Shown here: piece by piece, positions 1-7,653 of the stretch
Layout of the letters: every line of letters begins with the position of its first letter
How positions within the stretch are numbered: position 1 is the first letter of the stretch
NCBI GenBank assembly: GCA_002763895.1
Contig: NSLH01000003.1
Span: 62,001-126,000, forward strand
Reading direction: 5' to 3'
Length of the DNA: 64,000 nt
Source of the DNA: [Chlorobium] sp. 445
GTDB lineage: Bacteria; Bacteroidota; Chlorobiia; Chlorobiales; Thermochlorobacteraceae
Translations under genes and position numbers: made by a program
The notes under the pieces: model-generated
Told to the model about the DNA's origin: nothing
Database searches by the model: none
The model's input: the letters and a program-made list of their open reading frames with translations, nothing else

Positions 1-242
1 TCGACCGGCGTGCAGTGGAGCCGTTTGCCTTAGGTGTAGCAATTCTACTAGCGTTGAAACGCACGCATCCAAACGAGCTACAATGGCTCAGCAGTGGACA
101 GTCTCTCGACAGACTTGCAGGGACAGGTCGCTTGCGTCAGCTCGTAGAGCAAGGCGCTTCATTGCAAACGATTCTTGAGGAGAGCCGAAGAAGCTACGCA
201 GAGTACGAGCAAAAATGGAAAATGTATTGGCTTTATGAGTAG
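1..242 (+). CDS. C-terminal end of a DUF1343 / NamZ-like exo-muramidase (partial)
   Basis: Only the last ~80 codons are in the window; the reading frame is open from the left edge and ends at the TGA/TAG after 'YWLYE'. The tail resembles the C-terminus of the DUF1343 family: a hydrophobic helix 'GVAILLALKRTHP', then 'LAGTGRLRQLVEQG', then a final 'W...YWLYE' that matches the family's usual '...YLLYE' ending. Members studied in Bacteroidota (NamZ) are exo-beta-N-acetylmuramidases that act on peptidoglycan fragments, so the likely role is cell-wall recycling or turnover. The catalytic part lies upstream, outside the window, so activity cannot be judged. The internal GTG at 15 is not the start. 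Confidence 0.6.
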   Translation, partial: DRRAVEPFALGVAILLALKRTHPNELQWLSSGQSLDRLAGTGRLRQLVEQGASLQTILEESRRSYAEYEQKWKMYWLYE

Positions 243-308
243 TAAGACTTACAAGCCAATGCACAAATAGCATGGCAAGGGCATGGTAAGATTGAACAAG
301 CTAAGCAA

Positions 309-731
309 TTAGCGTTGCTCTAAGTAAGTTTGAAGCAAAATTGCGGCGGCGGCTTTATCGAGTCTGCCCTTGATGTGACGCTCTTTGCGAGAGACACCGC
401 TAGCAATCAGAATCTGCATGGCTTTTTTTGAAGAGCCAAATTCTGCAATGCGCTCAATTGGAAGCGTGGGGAAGTGCTGGTGCAAGCGCTCAATAAAAGC
501 ATTAACAACACTTGTCATTCGGTTAGCAGAACCATCGCCGCTGGTAGGATAGCCCACCAAGATTTTTTCAATGCCATCTTGATCAAGAATCAACTGGATT
601 TGCTTGTAAAGTTCAGATTCACTGAAGGTGCCGACAGGTTGCGCAAAGAGACAAAGCGGATCACTTTTGGCTAAGCCAATTCGTTTGGTGCCGTAGTCAA
701 TTGCCAGAATCCTTTTTTTGATTGTTGTCAT
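309..731 (-). CDS. ruvX: RuvX/YqgF-type putative Holliday junction resolvase / pre-16S rRNA nuclease
   Basis: A 140-aa protein of normal family length. The RNase H-like fold is marked by 'ILAIDYGTKRIGLA' with the catalytic Asp12, a middle 'ILVGYP' strand, and a C-terminal 'GRLDKAAAAILLQTYL' helix carrying the second acidic site. The usual 'DER' motif is replaced by 'AEF', which keeps the glutamate. Family members process the 5' end of 16S rRNA and have been proposed to resolve Holliday junctions. It lies directly downstream of the HU-family gene, whose coding end overlaps its start by 35 nt, so the two are probably co-transcribed and translationally linked. Confidence 0.9.
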   Translation of the reverse strand: MTTIKKRILAIDYGTKRIGLAKSDPLCLFAQPVGTFSESELYKQIQLILDQDGIEKILVGYPTSGDGSANRMTSVVNAFIERLHQHFPTLPIERIAEFGSSKKAMQILIASGVSRKERHIKGRLDKAAAAILLQTYLEQR

Positions 732-1086
732 GGAAATAGGTCGTAGGTGCGTCTTTTTGAAGAGAGCGCTTAATCAGCTTACTGGGTTTGAAATGCACTT
801 TGCGCCGCCGTCCTGAATACTCCACCACTTTACCTGTGCGCGGGTCTCTGATTGTAGCAGAAGGTCTCATATACTTGACTTCAAAGACGCCCAAGCCGCG
901 CAGCTCAATGCGAACCTCAGGATTAGCACTGCGAATAAGTTTAGAGAGTGACTCTAGCGTGGTATCAACAACATCTACCACTTCGGATTCAGATTTTCGA
1001 AGTCGCCGCGCTACATCGGCAACAAGGTCGCGTCGGGTGAGCGTACGCTCAATCTTCCGCGCATTGGATGGCTTATCTTTATTCAT
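697..1086 (-). CDS. HU/IHF-family DNA-binding protein
   Basis: A 129-aa basic protein with the HU/IHF fold: 'LTRRDLVADVARRL' helix near residues 15-28, 'VDTTLESLSKLIRSA' helix, 'VELRGLGVFEV'-like beta strand, and the arm 'RDPRTGKVV...RRRKVHFKPSK'. The arm lacks the standard 'RNP' and has 'RDP', but retains the proline that intercalates DNA in this family. About 20 residues follow the HU core. I chose the ATG at 1086 because the fold begins just after it; an open frame extends upstream to 1164 but the extra residues are not HU-like. It probably bends or compacts DNA as a dimer. The 3' end overlaps ruvX. Confidence 0.85.
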   Translation of the reverse strand: MNKDKPSNARKIERTLTRRDLVADVARRLRKSESEVVDVVDTTLESLSKLIRSANPEVRIELRGLGVFEVKYMRPSATIRDPRTGKVVEYSGRRRKVHFKPSKLIKRSLQKDAPTTYFHDNNQKKDSGN

Positions 1087-1401
1087 AGGGAAACTTCTAA
1101 GAAAGGGCATTTTATGAGACTGCAACTGCAAATCTGTCGCACAAAAATAGCAAACAAAAAACAAAACCGCCTGAATTTTCTCGGGAATCGCTGCTGCTGC
1201 CCCAGCGACTCAACCTATCAAAACTCAGGCGGAGACTTAAGCTAACTTTACTGCAAGCATACCCTTGTTGCAAGGGACGAACAACTACAACCATCTGAAC
1301 GCAAGATGCAGCGAAAGGTTTTATAGGAATGTGATTGTTATCACAAAGCGTGAGATTTGCCAACCGACCGAGCAAGTGCAAAAAGAAAGGAAAAGTCAAA
1401 T
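1087..1401. other. Intergenic region between miaB and the HU gene (non-coding)
   Basis: About 315 bases with no convincing gene. It holds the nested hairpin at 1167-1232 and the small hairpin at 1262-1276. Open frames that cross this stretch on either strand overlap miaB or the HU gene and resemble nothing; they are treated as chance. Confidence 0.6.
1167..1232 (-). terminator. Large nested hairpin with U-rich tail, downstream of miaB (terminator or small structured RNA)
   Basis: On the minus strand, a 13-bp outer stem (arms at 1220-1232 and 1167-1179, one G-U pair) encloses a 9-bp inner stem built from 'GAGTCGCTG' and 'CAGCGATTC'. A U-rich run follows (minus strand 1166 down to about 1150, 'TTTTGTTTTTTG'). 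Placed 170 nt after the miaB stop codon, it fits a rho-independent terminator, but the branched interior is more elaborate than a terminator needs. I do not recognise an RNA family. A second short hairpin 'CCCTTG-TTG-CAAGGG' sits at 1262-1276. Confidence 0.5.
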
Positions 1402-2832
1402 CTAGACACGCTCGCCGAAGAGTGTGGCAGAAGTTGCACCTGTAATTTTGACCGAAACCACATCTCCAACAGATTCTCCTGTTTTGGGAAAGACGACTAC
1501 TCGGTTCGTATCCGTGCGCCCCATCCAGTGCTCGCATGAGCGTTTGCTATCACCTTCAATCAAAACTTCATAGGTCTTGCCAATGGATTGCTGATAGAGC
1601 TCAAGTGAAATGCGCTGTTGCAGTTGAATAATTTCAGCAAGGCGACGCTGTTTGATGTCCAACGGCACATCATCTGCCAGTCTTTTGGCCGCAGGCGTGT
1701 TGGGTCGCTCAGAGTAGATAAAGGTAAAAGCGTAATCGTAGCGCACTTCATTTAGGAGCGAAAGTGTCTCTTGATGCTCTGCTTCAGTTTCGCCACAAAA
1801 GCCAGTGATAATGTCCGTTGAAAGTGAGCACTCTGGGATTTTGGCACGAATCATCTCAATTTTTTTGAGATAGTCCTCGCGCGTGTGGTTGCGGTTCATT
1901 CGGCTAAGCACGCTTGTAGCGCCAGACTGAACAGGCAGATGAATGAACTTGCACAGATTCGGACGTTCTCTCATCACCTGGATAAGGTCTTCAGAAATGT
2001 CCTTCGGGTGCGAGGTCGTAAAACGAATGCGCATGGCGCTATTGATAAGGCTAACACGATACATCAGCTCAGCAAAGTCTACACCACTGTCTGCATCGTA
2101 GTAGGAATTCACGTTTTGACCGAGTAAGGTTACTTCTTTGAAGCCCTCGTCAGAGAGTTGTTGAATTTCGTTTAGAATTGACACCACAGGTCGAGAGCGC
2201 TCACGACCGCGTGTGAAAGGTACGACGCAAAACGAGCACATGTTGTCGCAGCCGCGCATAATGGAGACGAAGGCACTGATGCCTTCACGGCGCACTGGCG
2301 TAATGTCGGCATAGGTTTCTTCAAGTGAGAGAAACACATTAGCGGCTTTTTGCCCTGTTTCAGCAAGTGCAAGCAGCTCTGGAATTGAGCGGTAAGCGTC
2401 TGGACCTGCAATAAGATCGACGATTTTTTCTTCTTCGAAGAGCTTAGCTTTCAGTCGCTCTGCCATACAGCCGAGGACGCCAATAACCAACTTCGGATTG
2501 CGCCGCTTGTAAGGCTTAAGCGCATTGAGCCGATGATGAATTTTAAGCTCGGCATGCTCACGAATCGCACAGGTATTAAGAAAAATGACATCGGCTTCCT
2601 CAATGCGGTCGGTGGTGCTGTAGCCATCTTGATAGAGCACAGAGGCGACAATTTCCGAATCAGAAAAATTCATCTGGCAGCCATAAGTTTCAATGTAGAC
2701 TTTACCTTTTGTACCATCATACACTGAGCGCTTAGAGAGCGCTACGAAAGTCTCTTGCCCATCAGGCGCGACTTCGCGTGAGCCAGCAACGATGTTGAGC
2801 GTAGGCAACCGAAGTTCTGACATAAGTTCCAT
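1402..2832 (-). CDS. miaB: tRNA-2-methylthio-N6-dimethylallyladenosine synthase
   Basis: Radical-SAM methylthiotransferase that adds the 2-methylthio group to i6A37 of tRNAs reading codons that begin with U. From the ATG at 2832 it is 476 aa, the usual length. The N-terminal UPF0004 domain carries the auxiliary cluster cysteines (about C52, C88, C122, in 'YGCQMNF', 'NTCAIRE', 'LGCMAE'). The radical-SAM core has 'RGCDNMCSFC' (about C195, C199, C202). A TRAM domain ends the protein. The frame is open to 2898, but the fold starts after 2832; ATG at 2823 is an alternative. A minus-strand 'TATCTTTG' at 2854-2861 could be a -7 element. It diverges from ndh. Confidence 0.95.
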   Translation of the reverse strand: MELMSELRLPTLNIVAGSREVAPDGQETFVALSKRSVYDGTKGKVYIETYGCQMNFSDSEIVASVLYQDGYSTTDRIEEADVIFLNTCAIREHAELKIHHRLNALKPYKRRNPKLVIGVLGCMAERLKAKLFEEEKIVDLIAGPDAYRSIPELLALAETGQKAANVFLSLEETYADITPVRREGISAFVSIMRGCDNMCSFCVVPFTRGRERSRPVVSILNEIQQLSDEGFKEVTLLGQNVNSYYDADSGVDFAELMYRVSLINSAMRIRFTTSHPKDISEDLIQVMRERPNLCKFIHLPVQSGATSVLSRMNRNHTREDYLKKIEMIRAKIPECSLSTDIITGFCGETEAEHQETLSLLNEVRYDYAFTFIYSERPNTPAAKRLADDVPLDIKQRRLAEIIQLQQRISLELYQQSIGKTYEVLIEGDSKRSCEHWMGRTDTNRVVVFPKTGESVGDVVSVKITGATSATLFGERV

Positions 2833-2967
2833 GAAAGTTTTATAGCGAAAATGCAAAGATACAACTTGGTAAATCTTCCCCATACGGGGCATGCACAAGT
2901 TGGCTGAGACTAAAAATCTTTTTACACCCTATTGCGTTTCAAGTGTATCATTAAACGACATTTTTTA

Positions 2968-4205
2968 ATGAAGCCACGACTTGTTGTTCTTGGAACGGGA
3001 TTCGGCGCATTGAGTTTGCTCAAAGACCTCTCGCCAAGTCGCTATGCCGTTACAGTCATTAGCCCGCGCAATCATTTTCTTTTTACACCGCTTTTGCCGA
3101 GCACAACGGTGGGTACAATTGAATTTCTAAGCATTGCTGAGCCTATTCGCCTAGCTGCAAAAGGCACCATGTTTGTGCAGGCATCGGCATTTGCACTCGA
3201 CCCATTGCGGAAAGCAGTCTGTTGCAAAGACCCATTCAGCGGCAAAGAATTTGACATGTATTACGATGTGCTGGTCATTGCCGTGGGTGCAGTCAGTAAT
3301 ACCTTCGGCATTGAAGGCGTAACGGAGCATGCACTTTTTCTCAAGGAACTCTCTGATGCGCGCTTGATTCGCCAAAAAGTCATTGACAATTTTGAGCAGG
3401 CGTCGTTGCCAACGGTAAGTGAGTCGGAGCGCAAGCGATTGCTGCATTTCGTCGTGGTTGGCGGTGGACCAACAGGCGTAGAATACGCAGCAGAACTTGC
3501 CGACTTTTTTGACGATGAAGTCAAAGTGTATTTCCCAAACCTCATCCAAGATGCACGCATCACACTGGTCGAAGCCGGCAAGCAAATTCTGAGCTCATTT
3601 GATGAAAGGCTTGCAAGCTACACCTTGAAAGTCTTCCAGCGCCGGCGCATCAAATCCATACTGAATGCGCCTGTAAAAAAGTCGAAGCCGGCAGAGTGCA
3701 TTTAGCCACAGGTGAGGTGCTGGAAACAGGGCTGATTGTTTGGTCGACCGGCAACGGTCCTACGCCTTTCGTGAAAGCCTTGCCATTTCAGAAAGATCGA
3801 GTGGGTCGGATTCTCACAGATCGGTATTTGCGCGTGCTGGGGCAGACGGACATCTTCGCGCTCGGTGATTGCGCTACAATTGAAGGCTACTCACAACCAG
3901 CAACAGCGCAGGTGGCTATGCAAGCCGGTAAATATCTTGCAAAACTCTTAAATCGTGTGTCGTCGCCAAGTGAAGCTGAAAAAAGTATCGCACCGTTTGA
4001 ACGCCAAAACTTCGGAATGCTTGCTTACATTGGTGATGACAGAGCCCTTGCAGATTTGCCAAATGTAAAGTGGAAAGGATTTTTGACATGGCTATTTTGG
4101 CGCGCCGCCTATCTGACAAAACTTGTCAGCATCAAAAACAAAATGCAAGTGCTCTTCGACTGGATTAAATCTCGCCTATTCGGGCGCGACCTCAGCCGAT
4201 TTTAA
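2968..4205 (+). CDS. Type II NADH:quinone dehydrogenase-like FAD oxidoreductase, interrupted by one frameshift
   Basis: The combined product is 412 aa. It has two nucleotide-binding folds: FAD site 'GTGFGA' at the N-terminus and NAD site 'VVGGGPTGVEYAAEL' near residue 160, then 'ALGDCATIEG' for FAD, and an amphipathic/hydrophobic C-terminal tail ('WKGFLTWLFWRAAYLTKL') like the membrane anchor of NDH-2. It likely feeds electrons from NADH to quinone without proton pumping, consistent with aerobic respiration. The frame breaks in the A6 run at 3675-3680: adding one A joins '...APVKK' to 'VEAGRVHLATGEV' seamlessly. This is more likely a sequencing error than a pseudogene, since both halves are otherwise intact. 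Other NDH-2-like sulfide:quinone oxidoreductases are possible but the tail favours NDH-2. Confidence 0.85.
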
Positions 4206-4237
4206 GCCCCAAGCAAAACACCGATGTCGTTAGGCTT

Positions 4238-5218
4238 TTAGGGTAGGTGCTTTTTGTAAGAAAAAATTTTGTCGCCTCGCCAGATGACTTCAAGGCGCGG
4301 ACTGACTACAATTTTTCTGCCCGATTGTCTTTCAAGTAGCCCAGCCAGACGGTCTAATAATTGTGCAGACGGTGCAACACCACAGCATTGCAAGGCGCGC
4401 TTAAAAATCTCTTTTTGCTCAAACTTGGTCAAAGCCTTCAAAGCGCGAACATCAAACGCATGATTCTTAAACGATAAGCCTCTCTTTCGCATCAGTTTCT
4501 GAATATGCCCGTCGACAAACTCTGAAAGTTCTGCTACGTGCTTCGAAAAACGCAGCAAACTGGGCACGAGCTTATGCTCAAAGCGTTCCTCAATGAGCGG
4601 AATAACTTTATGGCGAATGAAATTGCGGTCAAAGCATAGCTCAAAATTGGTCCGATCGGTGCGGTATGAAAGATGCTTATCGTTGAGGTAAGCAAGAATA
4701 TCAGCACGCTCAAAGTTCAAGAGAGGACGAAGAATGTACTCTCGCCGTTCAGGAATGCCCGATAAGCCCAGCAGCGAGGTGCCACGAAAGAAATTGAAAA
4801 GCACGGTTTCAGCATTGTCCCCAGCATGATGTGCTGTAACCAGTTTGTCGAACTGATGGATTTGTATCAGGCGCGCAAAAAAGTCGTAACGCAAGTGACG
4901 AGCAGTTTCTTCGAGCGATAGCTTTTTAGTTTTTGAAAGTTCTTTGGTGTCGAATCGTTCTGTGAAAAGTGTGATGCCCAGTAAGGCGCAGGTCTGTTGG
5001 CAGAAGTGTTCATCACCTAAGCTAGCGCGTGCACGCAGTTGAAAATTGCAGTGTGCCGCGGCAATCTCGATTTTTAGAATGAAACGCACTGCAGCAAGCA
5101 AATGAAGCAGCGCCGTGGAATCAGCGCCACCTGAAAAGGCGACTAAGATGCGCTCGCCTTTCTGAAAAAATTTGCGAGTTTGACAATGCTCCAAAAATTT
5201 CTTTTCAAAGGCATGCAT
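4238..5218 (-). CDS. tilS: tRNA(Ile)-lysidine synthetase
   Basis: Modifies C34 of the CAU anticodon of tRNA-Ile2 to lysidine, using ATP and lysine, so that AUA is read as isoleucine. The N-type ATP pyrophosphatase motif 'SGGADST' lies near residue 29 counting from the ATG at 5218, and the conserved 'AHHAGDNAET' and 'RPLL' motifs follow, as in TilS. About 326 aa, with a shortened C-terminal region compared with the E. coli enzyme but similar to minimal TilS forms. The frame opens at 5263; I favour 5218, which leaves a 45-base gap to the divergent psd start. Confidence 0.9.
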   Translation of the reverse strand: MHAFEKKFLEHCQTRKFFQKGERILVAFSGGADSTALLHLLAAVRFILKIEIAAAHCNFQLRARASLGDEHFCQQTCALLGITLFTERFDTKELSKTKKLSLEETARHLRYDFFARLIQIHQFDKLVTAHHAGDNAETVLFNFFRGTSLLGLSGIPERREYILRPLLNFERADILAYLNDKHLSYRTDRTNFELCFDRNFIRHKVIPLIEERFEHKLVPSLLRFSKHVAELSEFVDGHIQKLMRKRGLSFKNHAFDVRALKALTKFEQKEIFKRALQCCGVAPSAQLLDRLAGLLERQSGRKIVVSPRLEVIWRGDKIFSYKKHLP

Positions 5219-5262
5219 GCATTCAACGATTTCTATTAGTTTTGCGCCAAATTTTTTGCACA

Positions 5263-5901
5263 ATGATTACAAAATACGGATACTCCACCTTCGCAAAAGT
5301 TGGTGCTCTATCGCTTGTGCTGCTTGTGCTTGCCTTCGCTTTGCCGCTGTCGCTGGCAATGCTCTCTGCAGGCTTAGGGTTGTTTCTGATTGCCTTCACA
5401 CTGCAATTTTTTCGTGACCCAGAACGTACGCCACCCAGAATCGAGCGCGTCATTCTTTCGCCCGCCGATGGGAAAATCGTGCTGATTAAAGACACCGAGC
5501 ATCCCTTTTTCAACGGTGCTGCAAAATTAGTCAGTATTTTTATGTCGCCCATCAATGTGCATGTCAATCGCAATCCGATTTCAGGTAAGGTCGTGCATCT
5601 GCGGCATATTGAAGGCGAATACATCGCAGCATTTGATCATCAGTCAGGTGAGCGCAATGAGCGTACGGAAATTGGGATTGAAAATGCGCATATCAAGGTT
5701 TTCTTCAAGCAAATTTCAGGCTATGTGGCGCGGCGCATTATCTGTGAGCTTGAAGCGAACGACACGGTGAAAATTGGTGAGCGCTTCGGGATGATTAAAT
5801 TTGGCTCTCGCGTTGATGTGTTCATGCCCCCCGAAGTCAAACTCTGCGTCAGAGAAGGTGAGCGCGTAACGGCAGGCGAAACCATTTTAGCCGAATACTA
5901 A
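5263..5901 (+). CDS. psd: Phosphatidylserine decarboxylase proenzyme (short, archaeal-type)
   Basis: Makes phosphatidylethanolamine from phosphatidylserine at the membrane. The 212-aa protein has an N-terminal hydrophobic hairpin (two segments within residues 12-50), 'FFRDPER', 'SPADGKIV', 'FMSPINVHVNR' and the self-cleavage site 'FGSRVD' (Gly181-Ser182), where the serine becomes the pyruvoyl cofactor. This is the compact form common in Bacteroidota and Chlorobiota. The ATG at 5263 is preferred; an in-frame ATG at 5242 adds seven residues. A 'TAGTTTTG' at 5237-5244 could serve as a -7 element. No pssA neighbour is visible. Confidence 0.93.
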   Translation: MITKYGYSTFAKVGALSLVLLVLAFALPLSLAMLSAGLGLFLIAFTLQFFRDPERTPPRIERVILSPADGKIVLIKDTEHPFFNGAAKLVSIFMSPINVHVNRNPISGKVVHLRHIEGEYIAAFDHQSGERNERTEIGIENAHIKVFFKQISGYVARRIICELEANDTVKIGERFGMIKFGSRVDVFMPPEVKLCVREGERVTAGETILAEY

Positions 5902-5958
5902 ACGCAGTTAAGTCGACGCACTTAAAACGTTTTAGTTCAAAAACTTATTGCAATTTTG

Positions 5959-5989
5959 TTTGCAAAAAGGGGGAATTGTGCTAACTTTG
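5959..5989 (+). promoter_or_regulatory. Bacteroidota-type sigma-A promoter for dacB
   Basis: TTTG at 5959-5962, a 19-nt spacer, and TAACTTTG at 5982-5989. This matches the known Bacteroidota consensus TTTG / 19-21 nt / TAnnTTTG exactly. It lies about 95 bases upstream of the dacB start. The same layout recurs upstream of rpmG. Confidence 0.65.
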
Positions 5990-6084
5990 CCAAGTTTTTG
6001 ATGCAGTGTACCTGAACCAGCGTTGCTAGAGCAGCAATACGGCAGCGCCAGAAGTTGTTGTGCCAAAAAACCGCTTACACAGAG

Positions 6085-7506
6085 ATGAGGCAACAGACTA
6101 AACTTTCTTGCTACCTTTACGTGCTCACCAGCATCATGCTGGTCAGCACGCTTCTTGTTGAGACCGCAGACGCCAACGTATACAAACGCCGACGACCAAA
6201 AGTGTTGTCCGCCGTTTCGCTGAAACTCACTGGCACAAGCCAAGCGGAGCGTATGGCTGAATGCGCCGAAAAAATTGAGCAAATTCTGCAAGCACGCAAG
6301 CGCGGCATCATGGGCGTATGCATTCAAACCACAGACAATGAAACCATTTTTGCCTACCAACAAAATCAACTCTTCAAGCCGGCTTCAAATCTTAAACTGA
6401 TCACATCCGCTGTTGCGATTGAAACACTTGGAGCAGACTATCGCTACCGCACCGACTTCTTCATTGATGGCACACTCAAAGATGGGGTACTGCATGGTAA
6501 TCTGGTCCTGATTGGCAGCACAGACCCGATGCTTTCTGGATACTTTGATAAAACGATCAACGAGGTTGTGAATGCATGGGTCGATACGCTGCGTCGGTAC
6601 GGCATTATGAAAATCGAGGGCGACCTAATTCTCGATAATAGTTACTATGTTGGCAATCGATATCAACCGATCAGTGCAGAAGAAATACGCTTTGCTACCG
6701 TTGCCAATTTTAGCCGTGCAAACGAGCAGCAATTAAGTAAAGTCTCGCGTGTGCGTGTTATCAAAACGAAAGATGGCAAAAAGCGTGTGGTGCGTCGAGG
6801 CTTTCGCAGAAAAAGTCGCTTGAAGATGGTTACAATTGAGCCGAATGTCTATTGCGCAAACACGCTGCTGGCGGCACTCCAACAGGCTGGCATGATGCAC
6901 AAAGATGCCCATGTCGAGAAAATCTCTTATAGCCGAAAAATCGATAGAACCAGATGGAAGTATCTTTACTCACACTACTCGATTTCTCTAGCTGAAGCGC
7001 TCAAAGCTACAAATAAGCGTTCGGATAACTTCTATGCCGACCAATTGCTTCGCACACTGGGTGGTGAATATTATGGTGAAGGCTCAATCGAAAAAGGGCT
7101 CGAAGTGGTAAAAGAGTTTTTGAAGAACGAAGTGAAAGTTAGCTCGAAAGAGTACAAACTCACGGATGGTTCAGGACTGTCGCATGAGAATTTTGTAACG
7201 CCGCATCTGATTGTGGAGACGCTGCGCTACATGCGCGAGCATAGCAAAGCCTTTCATGAATACTATGAATCGTTAGCCATTCCTATGACCGATGGCACAC
7301 TTGCAGGCAGAATCAATCATGCACTGGCGCACAACATTCGTGCAAAGACAGGGTCAATTACAGGCGTCGTGTCGCTCTCTGGATACTTGAAGAGTCGCAG
7401 CGGTAAAGAGATGTATTTTTCTATCATTGCAAACGGATTAGGTCGGCGCTCTAGACATGCAAAAGCCTTAGAAGATACGATTTGTAAACTCCTGCTTGAG
7501 ATTTAA
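6085..7506 (+). CDS. dacB: D-alanyl-D-alanine carboxypeptidase/endopeptidase (PBP4, peptidase S13)
   Basis: Periplasmic penicillin-binding protein that trims or opens peptidoglycan cross-links. About 473 aa from the ATG at 6085, with an N-terminal signal segment 'YLYVLTSIMLVSTLLV'. The active site motifs are all present: 'SNLK' (Ser101, Lys104), 'SDN' near residue 310 and 'KTG' near residue 420. The region between them is the S13-specific insertion, here with a basic stretch around residues 230-250 ('KTKDGKKRVVRRG'). The open frame begins at 6055, but the signal peptide begins after 6085. A good promoter lies upstream. Confidence 0.92.
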   Translation: MRQQTKLSCYLYVLTSIMLVSTLLVETADANVYKRRRPKVLSAVSLKLTGTSQAERMAECAEKIEQILQARKRGIMGVCIQTTDNETIFAYQQNQLFKPASNLKLITSAVAIETLGADYRYRTDFFIDGTLKDGVLHGNLVLIGSTDPMLSGYFDKTINEVVNAWVDTLRRYGIMKIEGDLILDNSYYVGNRYQPISAEEIRFATVANFSRANEQQLSKVSRVRVIKTKDGKKRVVRRGFRRKSRLKMVTIEPNVYCANTLLAALQQAGMMHKDAHVEKISYSRKIDRTRWKYLYSHYSISLAEALKATNKRSDNFYADQLLRTLGGEYYGEGSIEKGLEVVKEFLKNEVKVSSKEYKLTDGSGLSHENFVTPHLIVETLRYMREHSKAFHEYYESLAIPMTDGTLAGRINHALAHNIRAKTGSITGVVSLSGYLKSRSGKEMYFSIIANGLGRRSRHAKALEDTICKLLLEI

Positions 7507-7560
7507 CGCCTCACCTGAAGTTTTCCCCACATCTTTATCGGCTCTCTATTTTGCACCTAA

Positions 7561-7591
7561 TTGGATTATGAGAAGAGCTTGTGTATCTTTC
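7561..7591 (+). promoter_or_regulatory. Possible promoter for the bchH-type gene
   Basis: TTGG at 7561-7564, a 19-nt spacer, then TATCTTTC at 7584-7591, one base off the TAnnTTTG consensus. A strong ribosome-binding site 'AAAGGAGA' lies about 10 bases before the ATG at 7654. Weaker than the dacB and rpmG cases. Confidence 0.4.
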
Positions 7592-7653
7592 AAGAAAATG
7601 AACGGCTTGAACACAAGCTGGCACTGAACATTTGAAGTAAAGGAGAAGTAAGT

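Noticed and set aside
1112-1537. A 141-aa open frame on the minus strand between miaB and the HU gene
   Set aside because: It overlaps the C-terminus of miaB in another frame, has no family likeness, and its sequence is Cys/Leu-rich without domain structure.
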